From Flavobacterium frigoritolerans (GTDB lineage: Bacteria > Bacteroidota > Bacteroidia > Flavobacteriales > Flavobacteriaceae), in NCBI RefSeq assembly GCF_025847275.1, contig NZ_JAOZEV010000013.1, forward strand, positions 86,605-150,604: a stretch of DNA of 64,000 nt. The letters are read 5' to 3'. Of this stretch, positions 1-9,368 are shown one piece after another (the stretch's first letter is position 1; each line of letters opens with the position of its first letter). The translations under genes were made by a program, and so were the position numbers. The notes beneath the pieces are model-generated. The model worked only from the letters and a program-made list of their open reading frames with translations. It did no database searches and was not told the origin of the DNA.

Positions 1-534
1 TAACCGATGCTCTTCATTTTTAGACCAAGGTATTATATGACTAGCTAACAAAAGTTCTGGAACATCAATTCCTGTGATTGCACATTTATTATCATAATTA
101 GATAAAACCATTTGCCTAAAAACAGATTGATTTACTCTCGTCTTTACTACTCTACTAATATCTTCTCCTTTTAAGTCTTTTACATCAAAAAGTATCTCTT
201 CAAATTTCTTTTCGATTGTAACATTCTCTTTTTTGGCAAGAATTTGTTCGCTCAAGAAAACCAATTCCTCTTGATTATTAAAAAATTCATTCCAAATAGG
301 TTGTACTTGATTCATTCCGTTTTTCAAGCCAGTAATCCCTCTGTTAATATGAAAAGGATCAATACTAGCAAAATTACCTAATCTCATTACAATTGAGGCA
401 GGAGTTCTATTAATAAGATTTGCTAATTCAATTATTCGGGGATTACTTGAATGTGTTTTTCCAAAAGCAATTTTCAAGTATAAATTGAAAGCTAATATCA
501 ATTCTTCACGTGTCCACAATTTTTTTGGAGCCAT
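1..534 (-). CDS. HNH endonuclease, C-terminus cut off by window edge
   Basis: The reverse strand is open from an ATG at 534 to position 1 (178 codons) with no stop, so the gene runs out of the window. The first ~40 residues (MAPKKLWTREELILAF...) look like a small DNA-binding or SAP-like helical region. Residues about 138-178 read RQMVLSNYDNKCAITGIDV and then LLLASHIIPWSKN, the C-x2-TG...LLASHI-PW signature of the HNH_2 nuclease family, in which the His of the ASHI stretch starts the beta-beta-alpha-metal site. Such proteins are stand-alone putative restriction-like nucleases; the target is unknown. A TATATTTG box lies 23 bp upstream. The missing C-terminus should hold the remaining His/Asn metal ligands. 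Seen directly: the open frame and motif. Inferred: nuclease activity. Confidence 0.75.
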   Translation of the reverse strand, partial: MAPKKLWTREELILAFNLYLKIAFGKTHSSNPRIIELANLINRTPASIVMRLGNFASIDPFHINRGITGLKNGMNQVQPIWNEFFNNQEELVFLSEQILAKKENVTIEKKFEEILFDVKDLKGEDISRVVKTRVNQSVFRQMVLSNYDNKCAITGIDVPELLLASHIIPWSKNEEHRL

Positions 535-556
535 TTTTTATTATGATGATTGCATT

Positions 557-564
557 CAAATATA
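557..564 (-). promoter_or_regulatory. -7 box (TATATTTG) of the HNH gene
   Basis: The reverse strand reads TATATTTG, an exact match to the Bacteroidota TAnnTTTG -7 element, 23 bp before the ATG at 534. I see no clear TTG -33 element at the usual 17-23 bp spacing. Confidence 0.5.
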
Positions 565-612
565 AATTTTATTATTCTTATTTGAAGTTGTTTTTTCAAT
601 TATAAAATATCC

Positions 613-3057
613 TTACTTATCCTTCTTTCCCCATTTAATTTTAATTTTCCCTCCATCATCGACTGCTAGTAAGTGCAAAACAATTCCTCTGTTGCGAATG
701 GCGTCTCGTTCGGCTTTGGTGGCTAGTTTGGCATCGTTTTTAGAATTTCGGAGCGGAACTGTCATTGCCAGATTGGTATTGTTACCGATAGAATAAACTC
801 CCTCGACATCAAAATTCAGAACACTCGAGCTTACTCTTAAATCCAAGACATCGATATCATGCCCTCTTAAAACAAGATTTCCTGACAAATCGCTGAATGT
901 GATATTTTTTACATCGCGAAACGGAAATGCAAACTTTCCGATTTTTACAATTGGCTCAAAATTTACCAAAGCGCCGTTATTGACTTTAAAACTAACATTT
1001 CCTGTTGCCGATTTGGGCACTAAATTCCCTTGGGAATCCATCACTCCACCAATATTTGCTTTGGTTGTTAGTTTTCCTCTAATATCTTTTGCATCAAATG
1101 ATTTAATATCGAAGTTATTAAATGATGTTAGAAAACTAGTAATATCTACATTATTAACCTGTGCACTGGACTGAAGGTTGTACTTATTCCCTTTTGGGTT
1201 CAACACTCCCGAAAAAGCGACTGTTCCTCCTGATGTTTTCAGAAATCCATCATGAACTGTTACATTGGAGTTAGTTAATTTAATTGTTGCCTTGGCATCT
1301 GAAGCGGTTAGTTTTCCATACACTAACTTCTCTAAATTAAGCTGTAATACTACCTGACATTTATTTATAACGGTATGAAGCTGATCTGAAAAACTCTCTC
1401 CATTGGCTGTTTTTTTGGCAACCTGTTTCTTTTTTTGTGTTGCTGCAATAACGCCTATAAATTGTTTTACATCGATGCTTGGGCTATAAATCTTCCAATC
1501 GATTAGCATTTTTTCGGGAGCATCATAATACAGATTCAGGAAATTATCAACTCTTCCTTCTACATAAACCGTATTGTGTCGGTCTTTGAACGCGAATTTT
1601 TTAATTAAAAGTGCTTGTTCGGTAAAGTCCAACTGAATATTTGTTTTTTCAAAATGAAGCCCTTTCGGAATATACTTTAAACTGGCATTTGCAACCCGAA
1701 CACTTCCTATAAATTTCGGTTTTCTGAAGTACAAATCGACAATATCACACTCGAATTTAAAATCGACTTTGGCTTGACCGTTAGAAAAATGCATTAAATC
1801 GGCATTTATTATACTGTTGAGTTTTTCAACTTCAAAATCGGCATTTAAGATTCCTGTTGCAACTGGCTTGTCGAAATTATGAATCATTGCATTCGGAATT
1901 ACAAAAGCCATTTTGTTATAGGCTCCTTTAAAATCTTTTAGTATCACAGCCGAATTTGCATCTTCACACCCCAACTCTTCTTTGAATATATTTGTAAACT
2001 TACCATTGAAGCTACAGTCTGAAATAAATCCATCGGGAATCTGTAATTCATTATTCTTTACCACAGCTGTTACATTAATCTTAGGATCTCCTTCGGAATT
2101 GAAATCTCCATCAAGAATACAGGTTACATCTATCGGCTTTTTTAAATCATAAAATTTTAGTTTGGAACTAATATTATTGGCTAATAAATTGGTTGCATCC
2201 TTCCAGAGAATCTTTGTTTTTATCTCAATCAAGAAATTAGCACTAGGTTTATTACCTACATCAAAACTGGATTTAACATCAAATTTATCTCCTCCTATTT
2301 CGAGTCCATCAACATTGGCTGTAATTTTATTCTGGTCTGATTTATATGTAGCTGCAATGATTCCTCTGATTCGTTTGTCTTTGGCAAAGCTTCCTTTTTG
2401 GGTATTGAATGCCATGCTTTTTACGTTTGTTTCTACAAAAAGATTGGTATTCCAATTATCCCCATCGTAATTAATTTTGGCTTTTAATGCCATTACTTCA
2501 AAATCGAATAGTTTATTTCGCGGTTTGTTTTCGGAAATAAAATGCACATTGGTCAAACTTATTTCATCAATCATTGTTGTTTTTGCGTTGGCTTTTTCCT
2601 CTTTTTTCGGCTTTTTCCTGAAGATGTCTGTGTTTGTTATTCCGTTTGGACCATTGTACAAATCGAGTGTCGCATCATTTATTTCGATTTTATGAAAATC
2701 TATTTTATCCGACATTAAATTCATAACATTTAATCGCACTTCTATTTCTTTTGCCACCAGAAACGTTCTTTTGTGTTGCACCCACAAACTATCTTTTAGA
2801 GTCACCTCTTTTAAAGCTAAAGTAAGATTAGGAAATCCCGTAAGAAACTTATAATGAATATCTCCTATATGAATCGTCCCGCTAATATTATCGTTTATCT
2901 TATTATTTATTTTAGAGACAATTTCGGCTTTGTTATTATTAAAATAAAATGCCAATGCTCCCGAGGCAATTAATACCAAACCAATAAGCCCTAAAAGAAA
3001 AAAAGCAATGCGTTTGGCATACTTTTTAAAACGAGCCGACTGAAGAAAATGTTTCAT
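613..3057 (-). CDS. AsmA-like envelope protein
   Basis: An 814-residue protein anchored by one N-terminal transmembrane helix (about residues 17-38), followed by a long periplasmic region of beta-rich repeats. The segment after the helix (KINDNISGTIHIGDIHYKFL, then FPNLTLALKEVTLKD) is the AsmA N-terminal pattern, and the C-terminal part (TGNVSFKVNNGALVNFEPI, then DVLDLRVSSSVLNFDVEGVY) matches the AsmA C-terminal domain. AsmA/TamB-type proteins are thought to form hydrophobic grooves that carry lipid to the outer membrane or help its assembly. The gene stands alone, transcribed towards the HNH gene. It ends in a basic tail. The exact substrate cannot be read from sequence. Confidence 0.85.
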   Translation of the reverse strand: MKHFLQSARFKKYAKRIAFFLLGLIGLVLIASGALAFYFNNNKAEIVSKINNKINDNISGTIHIGDIHYKFLTGFPNLTLALKEVTLKDSLWVQHKRTFLVAKEIEVRLNVMNLMSDKIDFHKIEINDATLDLYNGPNGITNTDIFRKKPKKEEKANAKTTMIDEISLTNVHFISENKPRNKLFDFEVMALKAKINYDGDNWNTNLFVETNVKSMAFNTQKGSFAKDKRIRGIIAATYKSDQNKITANVDGLEIGGDKFDVKSSFDVGNKPSANFLIEIKTKILWKDATNLLANNISSKLKFYDLKKPIDVTCILDGDFNSEGDPKINVTAVVKNNELQIPDGFISDCSFNGKFTNIFKEELGCEDANSAVILKDFKGAYNKMAFVIPNAMIHNFDKPVATGILNADFEVEKLNSIINADLMHFSNGQAKVDFKFECDIVDLYFRKPKFIGSVRVANASLKYIPKGLHFEKTNIQLDFTEQALLIKKFAFKDRHNTVYVEGRVDNFLNLYYDAPEKMLIDWKIYSPSIDVKQFIGVIAATQKKKQVAKKTANGESFSDQLHTVINKCQVVLQLNLEKLVYGKLTASDAKATIKLTNSNVTVHDGFLKTSGGTVAFSGVLNPKGNKYNLQSSAQVNNVDITSFLTSFNNFDIKSFDAKDIRGKLTTKANIGGVMDSQGNLVPKSATGNVSFKVNNGALVNFEPIVKIGKFAFPFRDVKNITFSDLSGNLVLRGHDIDVLDLRVSSSVLNFDVEGVYSIGNNTNLAMTVPLRNSKNDAKLATKAERDAIRNRGIVLHLLAVDDGGKIKIKWGKKDK

Positions 3058-3132
3058 TTAAGCGTAGATTTTTAAAGGAGTATTAAAGATAATCTAAAAC
3101 AGTAGAAATAACTACGTTCCCTTACAGAAAAA

Positions 3133-3164
3133 CGCCTTTACAGCACATAAGTGCTACAAAGGCG
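3133..3164 (-). terminator. Hairpin, probable intrinsic terminator
   Basis: Outer stem CGCCTTT/AAAGGCG and inner stem AGCAC/GTGCT around an ATAA loop. On the minus strand it is followed by a T-run (GGCGTTTTTCT), so it would end transcripts coming from the oxidoreductase gene at 3372-4370, after reading through the repeat at 3200-3344. Confidence 0.6.
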
Positions 3165-3199
3165 ATATTGTTATTACTCACTGAGTTTAATTAATTTTA

Positions 3200-3344
3200 A
3201 CGGATAGAAACATAGGTTTTTTTACATAAAAAAGATCCAAAAAAAAAGAAATACATTTCTTTCACATAGCTAGGCTCTGTGCATTTAAAAAAAGTGAAAT
3301 GCCTTTTTTGAGATTACAAGATCTATGTTTCTATGTATTAAATG
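3200..3344. repeat. Fold-back repeat family A, copy 1
   Basis: This ~145-bp element fills most of the gap between the AsmA and oxidoreductase genes. It starts with GATAGAAACATAG and ends with the complementary CTATGTTTCTATG, and carries an internal block with TTTCTTTCACATAGCTAG and AGTGAAATGCC. Related copies sit at 21523-21593 (partial), 23618-23780, 24501-24640 and 39780-39880, in both orientations. No coding potential is visible, so it is a non-autonomous fold-back (MITE/REP-like) element. Confidence 0.75.
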
Positions 3345-3371
3345 ATATTTTTATGAATCACCAAAGCTTGA

Positions 3372-4370
3372 TTATTTAGCGAGATGTGCTTGTCTGAATT
3401 CTTTTAAAACTTCATCGATAACCCAAGTGGTTCTCGCTGCCGAAATTCCGTTAGACGGGCAACCAGAATTGCCAAGAATTTCCTGCACAACGGTTTCTAT
3501 AAGCGGCTGCTGGATATGCAGCGGATTCTCTATCGGGAAGCTTTCTATTTTTCCGTCTTTATCTTCAAGCTGTATTGGATCGTTACCAAAGGTTGAAAAG
3601 GAAATTTTACCTTTATCGCCTACGATTTCGACAATATCATGTCGTTTATGACTACCAAAATTCCACAGTCCTGTGCCGTGAATTCCGTTTTCAAACAGAA
3701 ATGACATCGAAACGCTATCTTCGGCTGGATATGCCTTAAGTTGTGAAGTTGCATGACCTCGAACCGACTTAATTGGTCCAAAAACAAAATCTAGAAAATC
3801 TAGTGTATGACATGCCAAATCAACAAATATTCCACCGCCAGAAAGATGTGGCAAAACTGTCCAAGGCAAATTAATTTCGTCGTCGTATCTTGCTTCAAAA
3901 GAATGATACAAAACACAGTTTACATGTCTTGGCGTTCCAATGATGCCGTTATCGATTAACTCCTTTATCTTTAGGAAACGTGGCAAACATCTTCTGTAAT
4001 ATGCTACAAATAGCGGTACATTGTTAGCCTTGCAAGCACTTATCATTTCGTTGCATTCTTCAAAATTTAATGCCATTGGTTTTTCGACATAAACTGGTTT
4101 TCCTGCTTTGGCGCATAAAAGCGCATATTCTTTATGTGATGATGGCGGCGTTGCAATATAAACAGCATCGACATCTGGGTCATTTATTAAATCGACAGCA
4201 TTCGAATACCACTTAGATACATTATGACGTTTGGCATAATCTTCTGCCAAGGCTGCATCTCTGCGCATTACAGCTACCAGAGCTGAGTTTTTTGCTTTTT
4301 GAAAAGCTGGTCCGCTTTTTACTTCGGTTACATTACCACAGCCTATAATTCCCCATCTGATAATTTCCAT
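3372..4370 (-). CDS. Gfo/Idh/MocA-family NAD(P)-dependent oxidoreductase
   Basis: The 332 residues match the normal family length. The N-terminal Rossmann fold begins at residue 3 (IIRWGIIGCGNVTEVKSGPA), where GCGNVTE replaces the more usual GxGxxG/A turn. VDAVYIATPPSSH follows, and the family's EKPMALN signature (catalytic Lys) is at about residues 96-102. The C-terminal alpha/beta domain contains GGGIFVDLACHTLDFLDFVFG, with the conserved DxxxHxxD-type pattern of the substrate pocket. Members oxidise or epimerise sugars and polyols at a hydroxyl group; the substrate cannot be predicted. The gene is monocistronic, with a TAAATTTG box 23 bp upstream on the minus strand. Confidence 0.9.
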   Translation of the reverse strand: MEIIRWGIIGCGNVTEVKSGPAFQKAKNSALVAVMRRDAALAEDYAKRHNVSKWYSNAVDLINDPDVDAVYIATPPSSHKEYALLCAKAGKPVYVEKPMALNFEECNEMISACKANNVPLFVAYYRRCLPRFLKIKELIDNGIIGTPRHVNCVLYHSFEARYDDEINLPWTVLPHLSGGGIFVDLACHTLDFLDFVFGPIKSVRGHATSQLKAYPAEDSVSMSFLFENGIHGTGLWNFGSHKRHDIVEIVGDKGKISFSTFGNDPIQLEDKDGKIESFPIENPLHIQQPLIETVVQEILGNSGCPSNGISAARTTWVIDEVLKEFRQAHLAK

Positions 4371-4392
4371 GTTTCTATTTTTATTGGTATTT

Positions 4393-4400
4393 CAAATTTA
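4393..4400 (-). promoter_or_regulatory. -7 box (TAAATTTG) of the oxidoreductase gene
   Basis: The minus strand reads TAAATTTG, matching TAnnTTTG, 23 bp before the start codon of the gene ending at 4370. Confidence 0.5.
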
Positions 4401-4512
4401 GTTTAAACTAAATAAAAAGTTGGCTATGAATTTTAAAAATTTGCTCTCTTTGCGTGAATATTTATGAACCGATCATGTAAGAAACTTTAGTTTTACGTAA
4501 AATAACCCCAAA

Positions 4513-4605
4513 CTTGTCGTTTCGACGAAGGAGAAATCTCCGCGGGTAGCTCGACAAAGATTATGGAGTTTCTTGCGGAGATTCTTCGTACCTCAGAAAG
4601 ACAAG
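4513..4605. repeat. Fold-back repeat family C, copy 1
   Basis: The left arm begins CTTGTCGTTTCGACGAAGG and the right arm, read on the other strand, begins CTTGTCTTTCTGAGG. Both continue into GAGATTTCTCCG- or GAATCTCCGC-like text and a shared ACTCCATAATC core, so the element folds into a long imperfect hairpin. Related elements are at 35232-35327 and 38536-38580. The rest of the 4371-4726 gap holds the oxidoreductase promoter, a short family-D-like remnant (CTTTGCGTG near 4446; CTACTTTGCGG near 4646) and the terminator at 4671. Confidence 0.7.
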
Positions 4606-4670
4606 ATTGAGTAAAAACTTTTCGAACATTGCATAAAGCCTTGCCTACTTTGCGGTTAAAATCCCATAAA

Positions 4671-4706
4671 AAAAACAGGCTCCTCAAATTAGAGAAGCCT
4701 GTTTTA
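4671..4706 (-). terminator. Intrinsic terminator of the prolyl oligopeptidase gene
   Basis: The stem AAACAGGCT/AGCCTGTTT has a ~13-nt loop and is flanked by A and T tracts, 21 bp after the stop codon of the minus-strand peptidase gene. Confidence 0.8.
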
Positions 4707-4726
4707 AACTATTTAATTCTTACGGT

Positions 4727-6847
4727 TTACTTTTTAGGTAATGCTTTAAATCCCATATTGTACAATGTAAATGCCTGAATATCGACATTTTCCTGAATTG
4801 TAGCTGCTACTGATTTTCCTGCTCCATGTCCTGCTTTTACATCGATACGGATTAAAACTGGATTATCTCCTGTTTGTTTTTCCTGTAATTCAGCTGCAAA
4901 TTTAAAACTATGTGCTGGTACTACTCTATCATCATGATCTCCTGTAGTTACCATAGTTGCTGGGTAATGAACTCCTTTTTTTACATTGTGAACTGGTGAA
5001 TATCCTTTGATGTATTCAAACATTTCTTTGCTATCCTGAGATGTTCCATAATCGTATGCCCAACCTGCTCCTGCTGTAAATGTATGGTAACGCAACATAT
5101 CCATAACTCCTACTGCTGGTAACGCCACTTTCATTAATTCTGGACGTTGTGTCATTGTTGCTCCTACTAATAATCCTCCGTTTGAACCTCCGCGAATTGC
5201 TAAGAAATCTGAAGATGTATATTTTTGAGCTATAAGATATTCTGCTGCTGCAATGAAATCATCAAATACATTTTGTTTTTGCATTTTTGTTCCTGCATCA
5301 TGCCATTTTTTACCATATTCTCCTCCTCCACGAAGATTTGGAACTGCATAAACTCCTCCGTTTTCCATCCAAACTGCATTTGCAATACTAAATGATGGTG
5401 TTAAGCTAGCGCTGAATCCTCCGTAACCATATAAAATAGTTGGGTTTTTACCGTCTAATTTCAATCCTTTTTTATAAGTAATTATCATCGGTACTTTTGT
5501 TCCATCTTTAGATGTATAGAATACTTGTTTTGATTCGTAATCTGCACTTTTGAAATCAACTTTAGGTTGCTGATAAATTTCTGATTTCCCTGACTTAACA
5601 TCAAAAGAATAAATAGTCCCTGGAGTGGTGTAATTTGTAAATGAATAGTACACTACTTTATCCTCTTTTTCTCCACCAAAACCACCTGCTGTTCCTACCG
5701 CTGGTAATTTTATCTCTCTAACTAATTTCCCAGTATAGTCATATTGTTTTACTGAAGAAACTGCATCTTTCATATAGTGTGCAAAGAAATATCCTCCTCC
5801 TGTTGATGGTGATAATACATTCTCTGTTTCGGCGATAAAGTTTTTCCAATTTTCTGGTTTTGGATTGCTTACATCAACTGTTACAATACGCTTGTTTGGT
5901 GCTTTTAAATCAGTTACGATAAACAATTTTGTTCCTTCGTTTTCTAGTACTCCGTTTGCACTATTAAAATTATCTACAATAGTAACAATTGGGCTATTTT
6001 CTTTAGTTAGATCTTTAATATACAACTCATTCCCATAAGTAGAGTTAGCTGCTGTAATGATTAAATACTTCATATCATCGGTTACATAACCTCCAACATA
6101 TCTTCTTTTTTGATCTAATCCAAAAACTACTTTATCATCTTTTTGTGCTGTTCCTAATTTATGGAAGTACAATTTATGCTGATCTGTTTTTGCAGACAAT
6201 TCGCTTCCTTTTGGTTTATCATAACTTGAATAGTAGAATCCTTCTTTTCCTTTCCAAGAAATACCACTAAACTTCACATCTACGATTGTATCTTCTAATA
6301 CTTTACGAGTTTGTGCGTCTATGATAATTACTTTTCTCCAATCGCTTCCTCCTTCAGAGATAGAATAAGCTGCTATAGTTCCGTCTTTTGTAAAATCCAA
6401 TCCTCCTAACGATGTGGTTCCGTCTTTTGAGAATGTATTTGGATCTAAGAAAACCTCATCTTTACCGTTTTCTCCTTTTTTATATATTACAGATTGGTTT
6501 TGCAATCCGTTATTTTTAGAATAATATGTTGATTTTCCTCTTACAAAAGGTGCTCCTATTTTTTCATAGTTCCATAATTTTTCCATTCGTTTTTTTAACT
6601 CATCTCGAAAAGGAATTTGGTCTAAATATGCATAGGTAACTTTATTTTGTGCTTTTACCCAAGCAGCTGTTTCTTCAGATTTATCATCTTCAAGCCAACG
6701 ATATGGATCACTCACTTTAGCATCAAAATAAGTATCAATAGTTTCTCCCTTTTTGGTATCAGGATATTTTATCGAATTTGATTTTTGACTTTGTCCAAAC
6801 GCGACTGTTGTAGCGGTTATAGCCATTAGAATACTAATTTTTTTCAT
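4727..6847 (-). CDS. Prolyl oligopeptidase (S9A), exported
   Basis: At 706 residues this has the usual S9A length with a short signal peptide (MKKISILMAITATTVAFGQS). An N-terminal linker (KYPDTKKGETIDTYFDAKVSDPYRWLEDD) leads into a seven-bladed propeller, about residues 75-440. The C-terminal alpha/beta-hydrolase has the nucleophile Ser at about 555 in GGSNGGLLVG, Asp at about 640 in GDHDDRVVP and His at about 674 in KAGHGAGK, so the full triad is present. It cleaves after proline in short peptides, here probably in the periplasm. The gene is monocistronic, with a TATTTTTG box 24 bp upstream and a strong terminator downstream. Confidence 0.95.
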   Translation of the reverse strand: MKKISILMAITATTVAFGQSQKSNSIKYPDTKKGETIDTYFDAKVSDPYRWLEDDKSEETAAWVKAQNKVTYAYLDQIPFRDELKKRMEKLWNYEKIGAPFVRGKSTYYSKNNGLQNQSVIYKKGENGKDEVFLDPNTFSKDGTTSLGGLDFTKDGTIAAYSISEGGSDWRKVIIIDAQTRKVLEDTIVDVKFSGISWKGKEGFYYSSYDKPKGSELSAKTDQHKLYFHKLGTAQKDDKVVFGLDQKRRYVGGYVTDDMKYLIITAANSTYGNELYIKDLTKENSPIVTIVDNFNSANGVLENEGTKLFIVTDLKAPNKRIVTVDVSNPKPENWKNFIAETENVLSPSTGGGYFFAHYMKDAVSSVKQYDYTGKLVREIKLPAVGTAGGFGGEKEDKVVYYSFTNYTTPGTIYSFDVKSGKSEIYQQPKVDFKSADYESKQVFYTSKDGTKVPMIITYKKGLKLDGKNPTILYGYGGFSASLTPSFSIANAVWMENGGVYAVPNLRGGGEYGKKWHDAGTKMQKQNVFDDFIAAAEYLIAQKYTSSDFLAIRGGSNGGLLVGATMTQRPELMKVALPAVGVMDMLRYHTFTAGAGWAYDYGTSQDSKEMFEYIKGYSPVHNVKKGVHYPATMVTTGDHDDRVVPAHSFKFAAELQEKQTGDNPVLIRIDVKAGHGAGKSVAATIQENVDIQAFTLYNMGFKALPKK

Positions 6848-6870
6848 TGTTATAATATTTCGGTTTGTAG

Positions 6871-6878
6871 CAAAAATA
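6871..6878 (-). promoter_or_regulatory. -7 box (TATTTTTG) of the prolyl oligopeptidase gene
   Basis: The minus-strand TATTTTTG, an exact TAnnTTTG match, lies 24 bp before the start codon at 6847. Confidence 0.5.
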
Positions 6879-6904
6879 GTTATTTTTTCAATCTAATTTA
6901 ATAT

Positions 6905-6934
6905 AAAAACGCTAACTATATCGTTAGCGTTTTT
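6905..6934 (-). terminator. Intrinsic terminator of the TonB receptor gene
   Basis: The stem AAAAACGCTAAC/GTTAGCGTTTTT with a short loop lies 27 bp beyond the stop of the minus-strand receptor gene. It could work in both directions. Confidence 0.8.
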
Positions 6935-6960
6935 AGTGGTCTTATTTACGATTTATTATC

Positions 6961-9168
6961 TTACAAATTGAAGTTAACTCCTAAAACTATGTTGCGTCCT
7001 ATATTAGGAATTCCATCTGTTTTTAATCGAGATAAGTGCGCAATGTATTTTTTATCGAATAAGTTATTTCCGTTTATATTTACATCAAAAGCCGTTTTGC
7101 CAAATTTCACTTTTCCTCCTAAACCTAGATTAACTAATGAATATCCTTTTGAAGCTGTTTCAAAACCGCTTACATTATCCTGATTAAAAGTTGAACTTAC
7201 ATTTAAAGTTGCAAATCCATCTTGGAACCAGTTCTTGATGTTAAACTCTGTTCTTATCGTGTTATTCCAGTTGTTTGCAGGAATTAATGGCAGGTAATCT
7301 CCGTTTTGCTTTTTACCCGTTACGGTTTCAAAACTAGTTTCAAAATGCAACCAATCTAAAGGATGTGGATGAAAATGCAATCCAACCTCTCCACCATACA
7401 ATTTAGCATTGTCCTGTACATAAGCAAAAACATCATTATTATCAATTATATCTCCTGTTGGCGAAGTATAGATATAGTTGTTTACATGATTATAAAACCC
7501 ATTTACAAAAAACTCAAAATGACTGTTTTTATATTCCAAATTCAAATCGGTTTGTACGTTTTGCTCCGTTTTTAAAGCTCCGTTTCCAACTTCGTAACGA
7601 TTTGTTCCTTCATGAACCCCATTTGATGTTAGCTCTGCCAAGTTTGGCGCTCTAAATCCGGAAGCAACATTTAAACGCATTGTTAAGTTATCTGCAAGAT
7701 TGGTTTTATACCCCAACGATGCGTTGAAACTATCAAAGGATCTGTCTAATGCCTGAAAATATCCTTCTTCTCCTTCTGTTCCGTGTGCAATCGAAGTTAC
7801 GTTTCGGTTATCAAAACGCAAACCTGCTTGTAACACATTACTTTTCCACTCGTAATTTGCTGTTCCAAAAACACCAAAATCATTTGTTGTTGCATCTGGA
7901 ATTAAATATTCTTCTCCCGAGTTAGCATTCTTTTGATGCATTCCCTGAACGCCAACAATGGTTTCGATTTTACCCATTTTAGGCAAATGATATTTTGCAT
8001 TGTAATTAAATGTTTTTAGTTTCATGTGCAATGCAGCCTCATTACTATCTTCAAACTCACTTCTATCATTTGTGATATATCCTAAATCGACATCTAATTT
8101 TGAATTCTGAAAGAAAAAAACATTATTTAAACTCAACAAATGATTAAAAACGCCTTGTCTTGGAAACTCAGTATTCTTAGTTGTTGTTTGTTCTCCAAAT
8201 CCTTCTTCGGGAATTCCTAAATCTAGTTTGTTGTAATTGTAACGCAAAACACTTGAGAAACTAGAATTACTATATCCTATTCCGGTTTTAAAATCGGTTT
8301 CGTTATAACGGGTATTTGTTACACGATCGCTATCTCCTGCTTTATAATCTGAATGTGAATTAAAACTTCCACGCGCTAAAAATTTCCAATTTTCTGTAGA
8401 TGTTTTTAAGCCAATTGAAGAATTACTCCCTTGTGTATTAGAGAAATATTTCTGACTGAAATTTGCCTTAAAATCTCCTGCATCGGCAAATTTTTCTGGG
8501 TTAAAATACAACACTCCTCCCAAAGCATCTGAACCATATAATAACGATGCTGGTCCTTTTATAACCTCAACACTTTCGACTCCTGCATCATTTAATCCCA
8601 AACCATGTTCGTCTCCAAATTGTTGGTTTTCTAATCGAACTCCTTGCGAATACACTAAAACACGGTTTCCGCTTAATCCTCGAATTACTGGTTTACCAAT
8701 AGAAGTTCCCGTAGAAATCTGAGAAACTCCTGGTATTGTTGCTAATCCTTCTATTAATGTTGAAGTCCCTTTTTGCTGTAATGTTTTAATAGTTTCATGT
8801 TCTACTTTCATTACGTTTTGTGATTGTAATTTGCTAAAAGCTGTTGACACAATTACCTCGTCCATTTCAAAAGCTGCTTGCGAAAGCAAAATATCCAGCG
8901 TGTTCTCTTTTAATAATTTTTCGATGTTTTTATTTTGAGTTGTATACCCTACAAACGTAAATGCAATACGCAATCCTCCTTTTGGAAGATTATTTAAGAT
9001 GTACTTTCCGTTTTCGTCGGTTGTAGTTCCTTTATGTAATTCTGAAACATAAACTGAAACTCCTGGAACTGGTTGATTTTGCAAATCGGTTACGGTTCCA
9101 GAAACTGTATTTTGGGCATTAATCAAGCCCGAGAACCCTAAAATTAGGGCAATTATGATTTTTTTCAT
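6961..9168 (-). CDS. TonB-dependent outer-membrane receptor, possibly for a metal
   Basis: A 735-residue receptor with a signal peptide (MKKIIIALILGFSGLINAQN). Residues ~20-107 form a CarboxypepD_reg-like domain (VSGTVTDLQNQPVPGVSVYV...GTTTDENGKY), and ~125-225 form the plug, with IPGVSQISTGTSIGKPVIRG and VEVIKGPASLLYGSDALGG. A 22-strand-type barrel follows, ending VLGVNFNL. There is no SusD partner, so it is not a polysaccharide-uptake receptor. The gene before it encodes a His/Cys-rich secreted protein, which suggests a transition metal or metal chelate as substrate (inference). Several His-rich loops (LHFHPHPLDWLHFE) are in line with that. Transcription probably runs from the small upstream gene through a 200-bp leader containing hairpins. 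Confidence 0.9.
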   Translation of the reverse strand: MKKIIIALILGFSGLINAQNTVSGTVTDLQNQPVPGVSVYVSELHKGTTTDENGKYILNNLPKGGLRIAFTFVGYTTQNKNIEKLLKENTLDILLSQAAFEMDEVIVSTAFSKLQSQNVMKVEHETIKTLQQKGTSTLIEGLATIPGVSQISTGTSIGKPVIRGLSGNRVLVYSQGVRLENQQFGDEHGLGLNDAGVESVEVIKGPASLLYGSDALGGVLYFNPEKFADAGDFKANFSQKYFSNTQGSNSSIGLKTSTENWKFLARGSFNSHSDYKAGDSDRVTNTRYNETDFKTGIGYSNSSFSSVLRYNYNKLDLGIPEEGFGEQTTTKNTEFPRQGVFNHLLSLNNVFFFQNSKLDVDLGYITNDRSEFEDSNEAALHMKLKTFNYNAKYHLPKMGKIETIVGVQGMHQKNANSGEEYLIPDATTNDFGVFGTANYEWKSNVLQAGLRFDNRNVTSIAHGTEGEEGYFQALDRSFDSFNASLGYKTNLADNLTMRLNVASGFRAPNLAELTSNGVHEGTNRYEVGNGALKTEQNVQTDLNLEYKNSHFEFFVNGFYNHVNNYIYTSPTGDIIDNNDVFAYVQDNAKLYGGEVGLHFHPHPLDWLHFETSFETVTGKKQNGDYLPLIPANNWNNTIRTEFNIKNWFQDGFATLNVSSTFNQDNVSGFETASKGYSLVNLGLGGKVKFGKTAFDVNINGNNLFDKKYIAHLSRLKTDGIPNIGRNIVLGVNFNL

Positions 9169-9302
9169 TGTAAATGATACTATAGTTAGATGATTTCTTC
9201 ATTAAAAAAATTCAAAAAAATGTATAAATACGCTCAACAATTCCGATAACTATCAGAATTAGTAAACCATTTTTACCGTTCGAATCTATAAACGAAGGTT
9301 TT

Positions 9303-9362
9303 GTTTGATTTTATGAAAATCAAAACGGGGTAAATACGTTGTATTCCGAAAATATCGGATAC
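9303..9362. other. Two inverted repeats in the leader between the His/Cys-rich gene and the receptor gene
   Basis: TTTGATTTT and AAAATCAAA flank an ATG loop at about 9304-9324. A second pair, GTATTCCGA with TCGGATAC, lies at 9341-9362 directly after the small gene's stop. Neither has a good T-run on the minus strand, so they look like processing or attenuation structures rather than terminators. I looked for a cobalamin riboswitch box (GCCACTG) and found none. Confidence 0.35.
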
Positions 9363-9368
9363 AAAAAT

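Noticed and set aside
4493..4687. 64-residue open frame on the minus strand
   Set aside because: It lies in the family-C repeat and the terminator of the peptidase gene, has no domain and mirrors the inverted arms.
9169..9368. Cobalamin or other riboswitch upstream of the TonB receptor
   Set aside because: The ~200-bp leader and TonB receptor suggested it, but no GCCACTG box or other known conserved core was found on the minus strand.
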